Assembly: GCA_028749255.1 (NCBI GenBank)
Contig: JAQTYE010000014.1
Location: forward strand, 1 to 32,530
Direction of reading: 5' to 3'
Origin: Paracoccaceae bacterium
GTDB taxonomy: Bacteria > Pseudomonadota > Alphaproteobacteria > Rhodobacterales > Rhodobacteraceae
Length of the DNA stretch: 32,530 nucleotides
Part shown: positions 18,219 through 26,836 of the stretch, one piece after another
How the letters are laid out: each line of letters opens with the position of its first letter
Numbering within the stretch: the stretch's first letter is position 1
Program-made: the position numbers and the translations under genes
The notes under the pieces: model-generated
The model's input: the letters and a program-made list of their open reading frames with translations, nothing else
What the model was told of the DNA's origin: nothing
The model's database searches: none

Positions 18219-19516
18219 CAGGTTCCTTCGGAGGGGAGGGGGGCCGCGCCCGTGTCGGACGTGGCCGCGATCAAATCGGCAATGGCAATCGGGGCAAGCG
18301 GCCACCGGGCGCGGCCGAGCGGGGTATCGGGGGGGGGCAGGCCAGGGTCATCGGCACTGGCCCGGGCGACCCATTCGCCGCACGATCGGCCCTGGCAGGG
18401 GCCCATGCCGAACCGGCCCAGCAGGCGCAACTCGCGCACCCGCGGCGTCGGCCCAAGCGCGCGCAGATCATCCAGCGTGCCGCCTTCGCAGCGGCAGATC
18501 ACCGTGCCACCGGGCAGATCGGCCAGCCGCGCCATTGCGTCATGCGCATAGATCCGCGCCAGTCGCTGTTGCGCCGCGCGTTCGCGGACCAGCGTGGTGG
18601 ACGGAACCGTCTCGCGCGGGGTGCCGTTTGTCAGCGCGCGGGCCAGCGCGATCCCCCCCGCCCGACCCGAGGCCAACGCCGCGCGGGCGCCCAGCACTTC
18701 GGCGCAATCGCCCAAGGCCAGCACCGGGACGGCGGCGCAGGCCGTCACGCCGCCATCATTCTTGCGGATGCCGTCATGCAGGCCGACACGATCCACGGTG
18801 AACACGCGCGGGCCTTTTGGTGTTTCGACCCGCACGCTCAGCGCGGTGCCTTCGGCGCGGATGGCCACAACCTCGGCGCGGGTCAGGATCGGCACGCGGG
18901 CGCGGATCAGCGTGGCCATATAGCCCGCCGCCTCGCGCAGATAGCTGAGCGGCAGGGCCAGGCTGTGCAGCGGGTGCGCGAAGGGCGCAGCGCTTTCCAC
19001 AATCGCCACAGGCGGGTTGCCCAGCCGGGTCATCTGCGCCGCGACGGCGATCAGCAGCGGGCCATTGCCAGCCAGCAAAACCCGGCCCTGCGGGGCCAGC
19101 CCCTGCGTTTTCAGCTCGATCTGCAAGGCGCCCGCCGTGGTCACGTTGGGCAGGGTCCAACCGGTGCGGGGCCGCACCGCCTCGCGTGCACCCAGTGCCA
19201 GAACCAGCGCTGCAGGCCGCATCAGCCGGTTTGTTGCGCCGGACAGCAGCGCGGTGCCGGTATGGTCGAGCCCGGCGAATTTCGTCTCGAACGCCCAGTC
19301 GATCGGCAGGGCTTGGGCCTCGGCGATCAGCCGATCCCAGCGCGCGGCATGCGACGAGATGGCGGCGCGCCCGGGCAGCGGTTGGCGGTGGATCGCACCA
19401 CCCGCGCGCGGCGCACGGTCTGCGACCAGAACGGGTTGACCCGCGCGGGCCAGTTCGACGGCGGCCCCAACTCCGGCCAGACCGGCGCCGACCACCAGCA
19501 CCTGAGCCTTAGTCAT
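18218..19516 (-). CDS. FAD/NAD(P)-dependent oxidoreductase subunit (opine oxidase A / HcnB / hydroxyproline dehydrogenase type)
   Basis: VLVVGAGLAGVGAAVELARAGQPVLVAD; C-terminal BFD-like Cys motif VICRCEGGTLDDL...GMGPCQGRSCGEWV. Confidence 0.87.
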   Translation of the reverse strand: MTKAQVLVVGAGLAGVGAAVELARAGQPVLVADRAPRAGGAIHRQPLPGRAAISSHAARWDRLIAEAQALPIDWAFETKFAGLDHTGTALLSGATNRLMRPAALVLALGAREAVRPRTGWTLPNVTTAGALQIELKTQGLAPQGRVLLAGNGPLLIAVAAQMTRLGNPPVAIVESAAPFAHPLHSLALPLSYLREAAGYMATLIRARVPILTRAEVVAIRAEGTALSVRVETPKGPRVFTVDRVGLHDGIRKNDGGVTACAAVPVLALGDCAEVLGARAALASGRAGGIALARALTNGTPRETVPSTTLVRERAAQQRLARIYAHDAMARLADLPGGTVICRCEGGTLDDLRALGPTPRVRELRLLGRFGMGPCQGRSCGEWVARASADDPGLPPPDTPLGRARWPLAPIAIADLIAATSDTGAAPLPSEGT

Positions 19517-19766
19517 GGTTGATCTCCTGTTCGGGGCCAACGCGCAGGCCGTCACGGCAGAGCGTCAGGCAGGCTTCGACCGTGCGTCCGTCAATCTGCA
19601 CAAGGCACATCTGACATTGGCCGATCCCACAAAATACCGCGCGCGGGACGCCCACGGGGCCGGGCCCGAAGGCGGCGATTCCGGCGCGGGTCAGGGCATG
19701 GGCGACGCTTTCGCCGGGGGTGAAGGCCAGTATCCGGTCGCGCCAATAGATCACAGGTCCGCTCAT
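19509..19766 (-). CDS. Small [2Fe-2S]-binding subunit of multi-component amino-acid dehydrogenase
   Basis: PRAVFCGIGQCQMCLVQIDGRTVEACLT; sandwiched between the FAD subunits as in opine oxidase / D-hydroxyproline dehydrogenase systems. Confidence 0.88.
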   Translation of the reverse strand: MSGPVIYWRDRILAFTPGESVAHALTRAGIAAFGPGPVGVPRAVFCGIGQCQMCLVQIDGRTVEACLTLCRDGLRVGPEQEINHD

Positions 19767-20920
19767 GCCGCGCCCTCCTGCAAAGCGGTGAATCGGGTGG
19801 GCGCGAGGGCGGCCAGATCGCCACTCAGCGCAGGCGTCGGGGCTTCGTCTGCGGCCATACGCGCCACTTCGCGCCCGATCACCGCTGACAGGCAAATGCC
19901 GTCGCCTTCAAATCCGGTTGCCAGCGTCACCCGCGTCGATCCCGGCGCAAGGCCGACAATGGGCAATCCGTCGCTGACTGCGGCACGAACCCCGGCAAAG
20001 GCGCGGATCACCCGGCGGTTGCGCAGCGCGGGCCAGGTTTCGGCGGCGCGTGTCATCAGTTTTTGCAGGGTCGCGAAATCGACGCGCCCGGGATCGGCGT
20101 GATCCTCGCGGGTCGAGCCGATCAGATATTGCCCGGTGCTCAGCGGGTCGATCACTACGGGCGGGCGCGGCAGTGCCGTCATGTCGGTGGTCTTGGCCAG
20201 CAGATAGGCCGCCGAGGTCAGCGCCCCGGGCAGCGCGCCGGGCGCGCCGCGGTCGGTCACGAACAGCTGGCCCGCGCGCGGGATCACCGGCATTTGCGGG
20301 AACAGCGTGGTGGTCGAGACGCCAAGGGCTGCGATCACGCGGGAGGCATGCAGCCGCCGCGTTCCCAGATCGACGATGACGCCCGCGTCGGTTTCTTCCA
20401 GACCGCGCACGCGTGCGGGCCAGATTTTCACGATGCGTGGATCGCGCAGATAGCCCGCCACGGCCACATAGCCGGGCATATGCCCCTCGCCGGTCAGTTC
20501 GACCAGACGTTCGACCGAAGCGCCGGTGCCGGGCAGCAGATCGGCCGCTCCGTCGCGCCGCAGCCGCACCGCATCGCCCAACGCATCGAGCTTGGCGATC
20601 AGCGCATCAATGGCCGCGCCTTCTGCGGGACCAGAGCCGAAAATATAGGTCGGGCGTGGGTGATAACCGTGCATCAGCGGCCCGTCAGCGGCCAGATTGC
20701 GGGTATAAAGCAACGAGGCTGTCGCCAGACGTGCCAGCGGCCCGGGCTTTTTCGAAGCGACCGAAACCGCCCCGTCCGAGGCCCCCGAGGCCGCAGCCGC
20801 TGGGCCTTCGGCATCGACCAGCGCCACCGACAGCCCGGCCTGCACAAGATGCCAGGCCGTGGAGGCACCGATAACCCCGGCCCCCAGAACAATGGCATCA
20901 TATCGGCCTAAATCGTCCAA
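19763..20920 (-). CDS. FAD-dependent DAO-family oxidoreductase subunit (opine oxidase B / HcnC type)
   Basis: DAIVLGAGVIGASTAWHLVQAGLSVALVDAEGPAAAASGASDGAVS; C-terminal GLAPGSTRVTLATGFEGDGICLSAVIGREVARM. Confidence 0.88.
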   Translation of the reverse strand: MDDLGRYDAIVLGAGVIGASTAWHLVQAGLSVALVDAEGPAAAASGASDGAVSVASKKPGPLARLATASLLYTRNLAADGPLMHGYHPRPTYIFGSGPAEGAAIDALIAKLDALGDAVRLRRDGAADLLPGTGASVERLVELTGEGHMPGYVAVAGYLRDPRIVKIWPARVRGLEETDAGVIVDLGTRRLHASRVIAALGVSTTTLFPQMPVIPRAGQLFVTDRGAPGALPGALTSAAYLLAKTTDMTALPRPPVVIDPLSTGQYLIGSTREDHADPGRVDFATLQKLMTRAAETWPALRNRRVIRAFAGVRAAVSDGLPIVGLAPGSTRVTLATGFEGDGICLSAVIGREVARMAADEAPTPALSGDLAALAPTRFTALQEGAA

Positions 20921-21225
20921 GCTCGCCTCCTGCCTGTATCTCTTGCAATCAGGCTAGGAGAGGTTCGGGGCGCCAGCGACATAAAGAAGTGCCGGAAACA
21001 TACAAAACTTCTTGTAGATTGCGTGCCCGAAAATTGGCCCGATGGCCGGGTCGATATAAATTCGGGTAATCAACCTATAGAATTTTTTGTATTTTGCCCA
21101 ACTGATCTTGTATTGAATGGCGGCCGGAAACGGGCTGACCTGACAGGGTAGTTCCGCGGCTGTCGATGCCAGTGCCTGCGGGGCCCAGACAAGATCTATA
21201 ACAAACTTCCAACACGGAGCGTGAC

Positions 21226-22068
21226 ATGAGCTTTCTGAAAACCCTTGCCGGCAGTGTTCTGGCGGCGGCGTTGTCGCTGGGCGCCAGCCTGGGCGCGGCG
21301 CAGGCGCAGGACCAATCGGTTGTCGATCAAATCCGCGACCGCGGCACCCTGCGGATCGCAGGCATCCTTAACGAAGATCCCTATTTCTCGAAAGACCCGC
21401 GCAGTGGCGAATGGCGTGGCTTTGTCGTCGAGATGGGCAAGGACATGGCGGCGACGCTGGGCGTCGAGTTGGAAGTGGTCGAATCGAGCTGGGCCAATTC
21501 GATCCTTGATGTGCAGTCGGGCAAGGTCGATCTGGCCTTCGCGCTGACCGCATTGCCGACGCGCGCGCTGTCGGTCAGCTTTTCCAGCCCGACCTATTAC
21601 AATTCCTTCGTGATGATCTCGCCGAAGGAAGAGCTGAAGGGCAAAACCTGGTCCGAGCTGAACGATCCGAAATACACCGTCGCGGTGGACATGGGGTCGT
21701 CGCAGGATCTGATCACCCAGCAATATCTGCCGAAAGCCAACGTGTTGCGTTTCAAGACCCGTGACGAGGCGATTCTGGCGCTGACCACCGGCAAGGCCGA
21801 TGCGGTGATCAACACGGTGCTGAACGGCATGGTGATGACCAAGAAGAACGCGGCCCTGGGCAAGGTGTACATTCCGCAGCCGGTGCTGTCCTCGCCGTCG
21901 GTGATCGGGATGAAGCTGGACGGCGATACGACCTGGAAAGGCTTCGTGTCGGCCTGGGCGGATTACAACCGCCGCGTTGGCAATAACCAGACCTGGATTC
22001 TGAAAGGGCTCGAACCCTTTGGCGTGACGCTCGAAGATCTGCCCGAAGGCTTTGATGTGAACGGCTGA
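21226..22068 (+). CDS. Amino-acid ABC transporter substrate-binding protein
   Basis: Signal peptide (LAGSVLAAALSLGASLGAAQAQ), IRDRGTLRIAGILNEDPYFSKD..GFVVEMGKDMAATLGVELEVVESSWANSILDVQSGKVDLAFALTALPTRALSVSFS. Confidence 0.92.
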   Translation: MSFLKTLAGSVLAAALSLGASLGAAQAQDQSVVDQIRDRGTLRIAGILNEDPYFSKDPRSGEWRGFVVEMGKDMAATLGVELEVVESSWANSILDVQSGKVDLAFALTALPTRALSVSFSSPTYYNSFVMISPKEELKGKTWSELNDPKYTVAVDMGSSQDLITQQYLPKANVLRFKTRDEAILALTTGKADAVINTVLNGMVMTKKNAALGKVYIPQPVLSSPSVIGMKLDGDTTWKGFVSAWADYNRRVGNNQTWILKGLEPFGVTLEDLPEGFDVNG

Positions 22069-22159
22069 TGCCGTGCCCCGGCGGCGGGCCCTCGTGGCCC
22101 CCGCCTTCCCCCCAAGGGCGCGCGTGACGCGACCACACCCCGAGGCAGGAGACGACCTT

Positions 22160-22822
22160 ATGTATCACTGGGACTTCTACACGGTCCTGCAGTCCTTTGA
22201 CCTGTTTTTGATGGGGATCTGGACGACCTTTCTTTACACGATCGGGTCGATCTCGATCGGTGTTGTTGTGGGCCTTGCCGCCTGTTTCGCGCGTCTGTCG
22301 CATCGCGCGCCAGTGCGCCTGCTGGCGCGGTCCTATCAGGAACTGTTCCGTTGCACGCCGCTTCTGGTGCAGATCCTGTGGGCCTATTACGCGCTGCCGA
22401 TGATCCTCGGGATCTCGATTTCCAACACGGCGGCCGGGCTTTTGATGCTCTCGCTCTATGTCGGCTCGTTCTACGCCGAGATTTTCCGCGGCGGCATTCT
22501 GGCGATCGACAAGGGTCAAAGCGAGGCCGCCCATGCCGTCGGCATGTCGGGGGTGCAGGCGATGCGCCACATCATTCTGCCGCAGGCGGTCAAGAAGATG
22601 CTGCCCGCCTTCATCAACCAGTCGGTGGTGCAGGTGAAGAACACGTCGCTGCTGTATGCGATCTCGATTGCCGAACTCACCTACATGACCTCGGTCGTGA
22701 ACTCCGAAACCTACCGTCCGCTCGAAGCCTATTCCCTGGCTGCCGTGCTGTATTTCGTGATGCTGTTCCCGCTCACGCAAGTGGCCGACTATTTCGAGCG
22801 CCGGATGCGCCGCAGCGATTGA
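22160..22822 (+). CDS. Amino-acid ABC transporter permease
   Basis: [64 protein letters not shown]; start at [10 protein letters not shown]. Confidence 0.92.
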   Translation: MYHWDFYTVLQSFDLFLMGIWTTFLYTIGSISIGVVVGLAACFARLSHRAPVRLLARSYQELFRCTPLLVQILWAYYALPMILGISISNTAAGLLMLSLYVGSFYAEIFRGGILAIDKGQSEAAHAVGMSGVQAMRHIILPQAVKKMLPAFINQSVVQVKNTSLLYAISIAELTYMTSVVNSETYRPLEAYSLAAVLYFVMLFPLTQVADYFERRMRRSD

Positions 22823-22833
22823 GGAGCAAAGCC

Positions 22834-23598
22834 ATGACCCATTCTGACGAGACCGTCATCCGCCTACGTGGCCTGCGCAAGAAATTCGGCACGCTCGAGG
22901 TGCTCAAGGGGATCGACCTTGATCTGCATCGCGGCGAGGTGCTCAGCGTGATCGGGCCTTCGGGTTCGGGCAAATCGACGTTGATCCGCTGTCTGAACCT
23001 GATGGAAGAACCGACCGACGGCAGCTTTACCTTTCAGGGCCGCGAGGTCTCGCCGAAATTCCGTGCCAAGGCGCCGGCGATCGGCGCGGGCGAATTGCGC
23101 CGCCGTGTCGGCATGGTGTTTCAGCATTTCAACCTGTTCCCGCATCTGAGCGTGATCGACAATATCACCAAGGGCCCCCGCACCGTGCTGGGCGAAGACC
23201 GCGCGCCCGCCGAAGCCCACGCGATGGAGCTGCTGGAAGAGGTCGGTCTGGCCGACAAGGCGCGCGCCTATCCCGCGCATCTGTCGGGCGGTCAGAAACA
23301 ACGCGTGGCGATTGCCCGCGCGCTGGCGCTGCGCCCCGAGGTGATGCTGTTCGACGAGCCGACCTCGGCGCTGGACCCCGAACTGGTGGGCGAGGTGCTG
23401 GCGGTGGTGCGGCGGTTGGCCGAAGGCGGCATGACGATGGTGCTGGTCACCCACGAGATGGGTTTTGCCGCCGATGTGGCAAGCCGTGTGTTGTTCATGG
23501 AAAACGGAATGATTGCGGAACAGGGTAGCCCGCATGACATCCTGCGTGCACCGAAATCCGAACGTCTCAAGGGCTTTCTGGCCCGGTTCCACGCGTGA
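22834..23598 (+). CDS. Amino-acid ABC transporter ATP-binding protein
   Basis: Walker [71 protein letters not shown] upstream of ATG. Confidence 0.94.
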   Translation: MTHSDETVIRLRGLRKKFGTLEVLKGIDLDLHRGEVLSVIGPSGSGKSTLIRCLNLMEEPTDGSFTFQGREVSPKFRAKAPAIGAGELRRRVGMVFQHFNLFPHLSVIDNITKGPRTVLGEDRAPAEAHAMELLEEVGLADKARAYPAHLSGGQKQRVAIARALALRPEVMLFDEPTSALDPELVGEVLAVVRRLAEGGMTMVLVTHEMGFAADVASRVLFMENGMIAEQGSPHDILRAPKSERLKGFLARFHA

Positions 23599-23606
23599 GG
23601 CCGGGA

Positions 23607-24704
23607 ATGGACCAGGTTGTCATTCTGGGCGCGGGGCGGATCGGGCGGCGGATCGCCGAACTGTTGCAGCCACGTGCCGCGGTCGTTCTGGTGGATCACG
23701 ACACCGACAAGCTTGATCTGGCGCAGTCTGCGGGGCTGGTCGTGGCGCCGCTGCCGCCCGGGGCCTCGCGCGTGGCGTTGCGGCAGGTTCTGGCGGGGGC
23801 GGCGGCGATGATTGTTGTCGATCCGTTCCTGCCTGCGCCCGATCTGGCGGCGCTCTGCGCCGAGGCGGGGTGCCATTACCTTGACCTGCTGGAAAGCGAT
23901 GACAGCGCGCGCGAGGTGGCAAGGGCTGCAGCGAATGCGCCTGCCGGGTTGCGCATTGCGCCCGGCTGTGGGTTGGCGCCGGGGTTTGTGACCGCGCTTC
24001 TGGCCGATGAAATCGCGCGCAGCCCGGCCAGTGCGGAAATCACCGCCTATGTGGGTGTGCTGCCGTTAAAGCCCGCGAACCGGCTGGGATACGCCAATAT
24101 CTGGGGCATTCAGGGGCTGATGCAGGAATATACCCGCCCGGTGGTGACGCTGCGCGAGGGGGCGCTGGCCCAGGACGCGCCGCTGAGCGGTCTGGAAACC
24201 GTGGTCTTGGGCGGGATCGAGCTGGAGGCTTTTGCGACCGCAGGCAGCATCGACGCGCTGGCGCGGCGCCATGCGGGCGATCTGCGCGGGCTGGGGTTCA
24301 AGACGCTGCGCTACCCGGGCCATCGCGATTACATGTTGTTTTTGCTGGATGACATGGGGCTGCGCCACCAATTGCACCGGCTGTCGAGCCTGCTGATGAC
24401 CGCACTGCCCGCGACCGAGGCCGACCGCGTGATGATCGCGCTGCGCACCGTCAGCGCACCGGGCGCGCGGCCGCGCTGGGGGATCTGGCACCATCTGGCG
24501 GCCCCGGGCCCGGATGGCCAGTTGCGTTCGGCGATGGCGACGCTGGCGGCGGCGCATGTGGTGGCGATGTGGGATTATCTGCGCACGACCCCGGAGGCCG
24601 GACCGGTGCTGATGGCGGGCGATGTGCCGCTTGCGTGCTTGCAGGCCAGCCCTGCCTTTGCTTTGCTGGCGCCAGAGCCGCCGATACACAGCGCCTCGGC
24701 CTGA
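23607..24704 (+). CDS. Saccharopine dehydrogenase / lysine 6-dehydrogenase family-like protein
   Basis: VVILGAGRIGRRIAELL, HYLDLLESDD, PGCGLAPGFVTALLADEI; overall resembles the Sacchrp_dh_NADP/lysine dehydrogenase fold. GTG start at 23595 is possible. Confidence 0.72.
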   Translation: MDQVVILGAGRIGRRIAELLQPRAAVVLVDHDTDKLDLAQSAGLVVAPLPPGASRVALRQVLAGAAAMIVVDPFLPAPDLAALCAEAGCHYLDLLESDDSAREVARAAANAPAGLRIAPGCGLAPGFVTALLADEIARSPASAEITAYVGVLPLKPANRLGYANIWGIQGLMQEYTRPVVTLREGALAQDAPLSGLETVVLGGIELEAFATAGSIDALARRHAGDLRGLGFKTLRYPGHRDYMLFLLDDMGLRHQLHRLSSLLMTALPATEADRVMIALRTVSAPGARPRWGIWHHLAAPGPDGQLRSAMATLAAAHVVAMWDYLRTTPEAGPVLMAGDVPLACLQASPAFALLAPEPPIHSASA

Positions 24705-24716
24705 GGGGGCAGCACC

Positions 24717-25643
24717 ATGGCAGAGCGGGAATTCAACGACGGTCCGGTGGGCTCGACCCGGCGTCAGCCGAAGGTCGATATCGCGCTGCTGCAGACCTTT
24801 CACCTTGTCGCGCGCACCGGGTCGTTTTCGGCCGCCGCACGCGAATTGAACCTGTCGTATCAATCGGCCGCCAACCATGTGCGCCGACTGGAACAGATGT
24901 ATGGCGCGCGGCTGCTGGAAACCGAACAGGGTTCGCGCAAGGTCACGCTGACCGCGCAGGGCAAGGCGCTGCATGCCTCGCTGGGCGAAGAACTGGACAC
25001 CATCCTGTCGCGGATTTCGGTGCTGTTGCACGATGTGCGGTCGGTGCTGCGGGTGGGCGTGCCCCAGGCGTTGTTTCACCATTTCTTTCCGGCGATCTTG
25101 CAGGATTTCCGCGCCGAGGCGCAGGATATCGACCTCGCGTTTTTCGAACGCGACACTTTGCTGGAATCGATGATGCTGGATGGGGCCCTGGATGCGGCGG
25201 TCAGCGAGCGCAGCTTCAATCAACCCGCGATCGCGCAGCACGAACTGGGCAGCTATCGGTTGGCACTGGTCTGGCCGCGCGCCTGGGGGGTGGATGTCGC
25301 CACGGATGGGTTCGAGGCGGTGATCGACCGGCCATTCATCAGCTATGAAACCGGGCAGGCGCTGCGCACGCGTTCGGTCGAGTATCTGACGCGGCGCACC
25401 GGGCGGGCGCCACGGGTCGCGACCTCGGCCTCGGGCAGCACCTCGGTCACGCAGCTGATCCGCGCGGGGCTGGGCTTTGGCGTAACACCCGACTGGGCGG
25501 TGCCCGACGACGATCCGCAGCTTGACAAGATCGTGCTGCATGAAATCGAGCCAGTGAAAATCTGGTTCTCGCATACCGCGTTTCTGGGGACGAACCGCTA
25601 TGTCCGGTTGCTCAAACAGGTGTGCGAGGCGCATCTGAGCTGA
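24717..25643 (+). CDS. LysR-family transcriptional regulator
   Basis: LLQTFHLVARTGSFSAAARELNLSYQSAANHVRRLEQMYGARLLE HTH; substrate-binding domain follows. Confidence 0.9.
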   Translation: MAEREFNDGPVGSTRRQPKVDIALLQTFHLVARTGSFSAAARELNLSYQSAANHVRRLEQMYGARLLETEQGSRKVTLTAQGKALHASLGEELDTILSRISVLLHDVRSVLRVGVPQALFHHFFPAILQDFRAEAQDIDLAFFERDTLLESMMLDGALDAAVSERSFNQPAIAQHELGSYRLALVWPRAWGVDVATDGFEAVIDRPFISYETGQALRTRSVEYLTRRTGRAPRVATSASGSTSVTQLIRAGLGFGVTPDWAVPDDDPQLDKIVLHEIEPVKIWFSHTAFLGTNRYVRLLKQVCEAHLS

Positions 25644-25658
25644 CGCCTGCCCCCGGAA

Positions 25659-25686
25659 TTGACCCGTCCCGGAATTCGGCTAACCT
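25659..25686 (+). promoter_or_regulatory. Candidate sigma70-type promoter for AraC gene
   Basis: TTGACC-N16-TAACCT located about 28 bp upstream of the ATG at 25715; a repeated CCCGGAATT (25652-25660, 25668-25676) overlaps it. Confidence 0.45.
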
Positions 25687-25714
25687 GACCTGGGAGACAG
25701 GGAGGGGTGACAAG

Positions 25715-26728
25715 ATGCTTGAGGAGGCGCTTGTCCTGGATGCGCACGGAACGCCGATACAACATGATCGGCCGACCCGGTCGCAGGATTGGGACGAAGT
25801 TCAGGAATTCTGCCAGAGTGTTTACATGCCCTACCGCGTGCGCCCCTTGCAGCGGCTGGCGCGGCCCGATGCGACGATGATTTCGGCGCGTTCGGGGGCT
25901 GTGACGATGACCCGGTTTTCCTATGGCACCGGCATCCATCTGGATCGGTTCGACCCGGAGGCGGGCAATATTCTGGTGCTCAACACCCTGCGTGGTGCGT
26001 TGCGCCATCAAGCCACGGCAGAGCCCGCGACGACGGCCCCGGGCGAAAGTTTCGTGGTCGATTGTTCGCGCACCGACTATTGGCTCGATGGCGATGCCGA
26101 TCACATGCAGCTGAACCTGACGATCCCGCATGACGTGATGGAACACACGGCGGAAAAATGGTTCGGCTTTGTCCCCGACGACGCGTTGTGGACGCGGCGG
26201 GTGAAGTTTGGCGGGGCGGGGTCGCGGTGGCTCAGCTTGCTGGATTATGCGACACGCACGGCGTCCGCCGATCTGCCGCTGGCCGCAGATGGCCCGTTGG
26301 GGCGGCATCTGGAAGAGGTGATCTGTCTGGAACTGCTGATGGAATGGGCCCGCGGTGCGGGGCTGTCGCTGCAACAGGGCGCGCGCTGTGCTGCGCCCCG
26401 CTATGTGCGGCAGGCCGAAGAAATTCTGACTGCCGAGGCGCGCGATGCCCCGACCATCGGTGATGTGGCGCGGCGGTTGGGCGTGTCGGCACGCACCCTG
26501 TCCGAGGGATTTCGACAGTTTCGCGGCCTCACGCCGCCCGCATTTCTGGCGACGCGGCGTCTGGAAGGGTTGCGCGCCGATCTGCAAACCGCGCCGCCGG
26601 ACCACACCGTCGCTGTGCTGGCGGCGGGTTGGGGGTTTGTGAACCTTGGCGCGCTGGCCGGGGCCTATCGGGATCGGTTCGCCGAACTCCCCTCGCAGAC
26701 CCGCGCCCGTGCCCGCTGCACGCAGTGA
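25715..26728 (+). CDS. AraC-family transcriptional regulator (AraC-binding-like N-terminal domain)
   Basis: PTIGDVARRLGVSARTLSEGFRQFRGLTPPAFLATRRLEGLRADL...VAVLAAGWGFVNLGALAGAYRDRFAELPSQT; GGGAGACAGGGAGG upstream. Confidence 0.87.
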   Translation: MLEEALVLDAHGTPIQHDRPTRSQDWDEVQEFCQSVYMPYRVRPLQRLARPDATMISARSGAVTMTRFSYGTGIHLDRFDPEAGNILVLNTLRGALRHQATAEPATTAPGESFVVDCSRTDYWLDGDADHMQLNLTIPHDVMEHTAEKWFGFVPDDALWTRRVKFGGAGSRWLSLLDYATRTASADLPLAADGPLGRHLEEVICLELLMEWARGAGLSLQQGARCAAPRYVRQAEEILTAEARDAPTIGDVARRLGVSARTLSEGFRQFRGLTPPAFLATRRLEGLRADLQTAPPDHTVAVLAAGWGFVNLGALAGAYRDRFAELPSQTRARARCTQ

Positions 26729-26745
26729 TCGCGCAGGCAGTTTTC

Positions 26746-26781
26746 TTCCGAAACCGGACAGGGGGTTCCGACGCGGGACAG
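26746..26781 (+). promoter_or_regulatory. Candidate AraC-type operator: two direct repeats at 20-bp spacing
   Basis: TTCCGAAACCGGACAG (26746-26761) and TTCCGACGCGGGACAG (26766-26781), 13/16 identical, just upstream of a serine hydrolase gene. Confidence 0.5.
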
Positions 26782-26836
26782 ATTTCGCCCCGCAGTCACG
26801 CTAACCTGCCCGTCTGAGTTGGTAAGGGAGGAAACC

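Noticed and set aside
16917-18551. 544-aa + strand ORF opposite the second ALDH
   Set aside because: Shadow ORF; no motifs, antisense to conserved coding.
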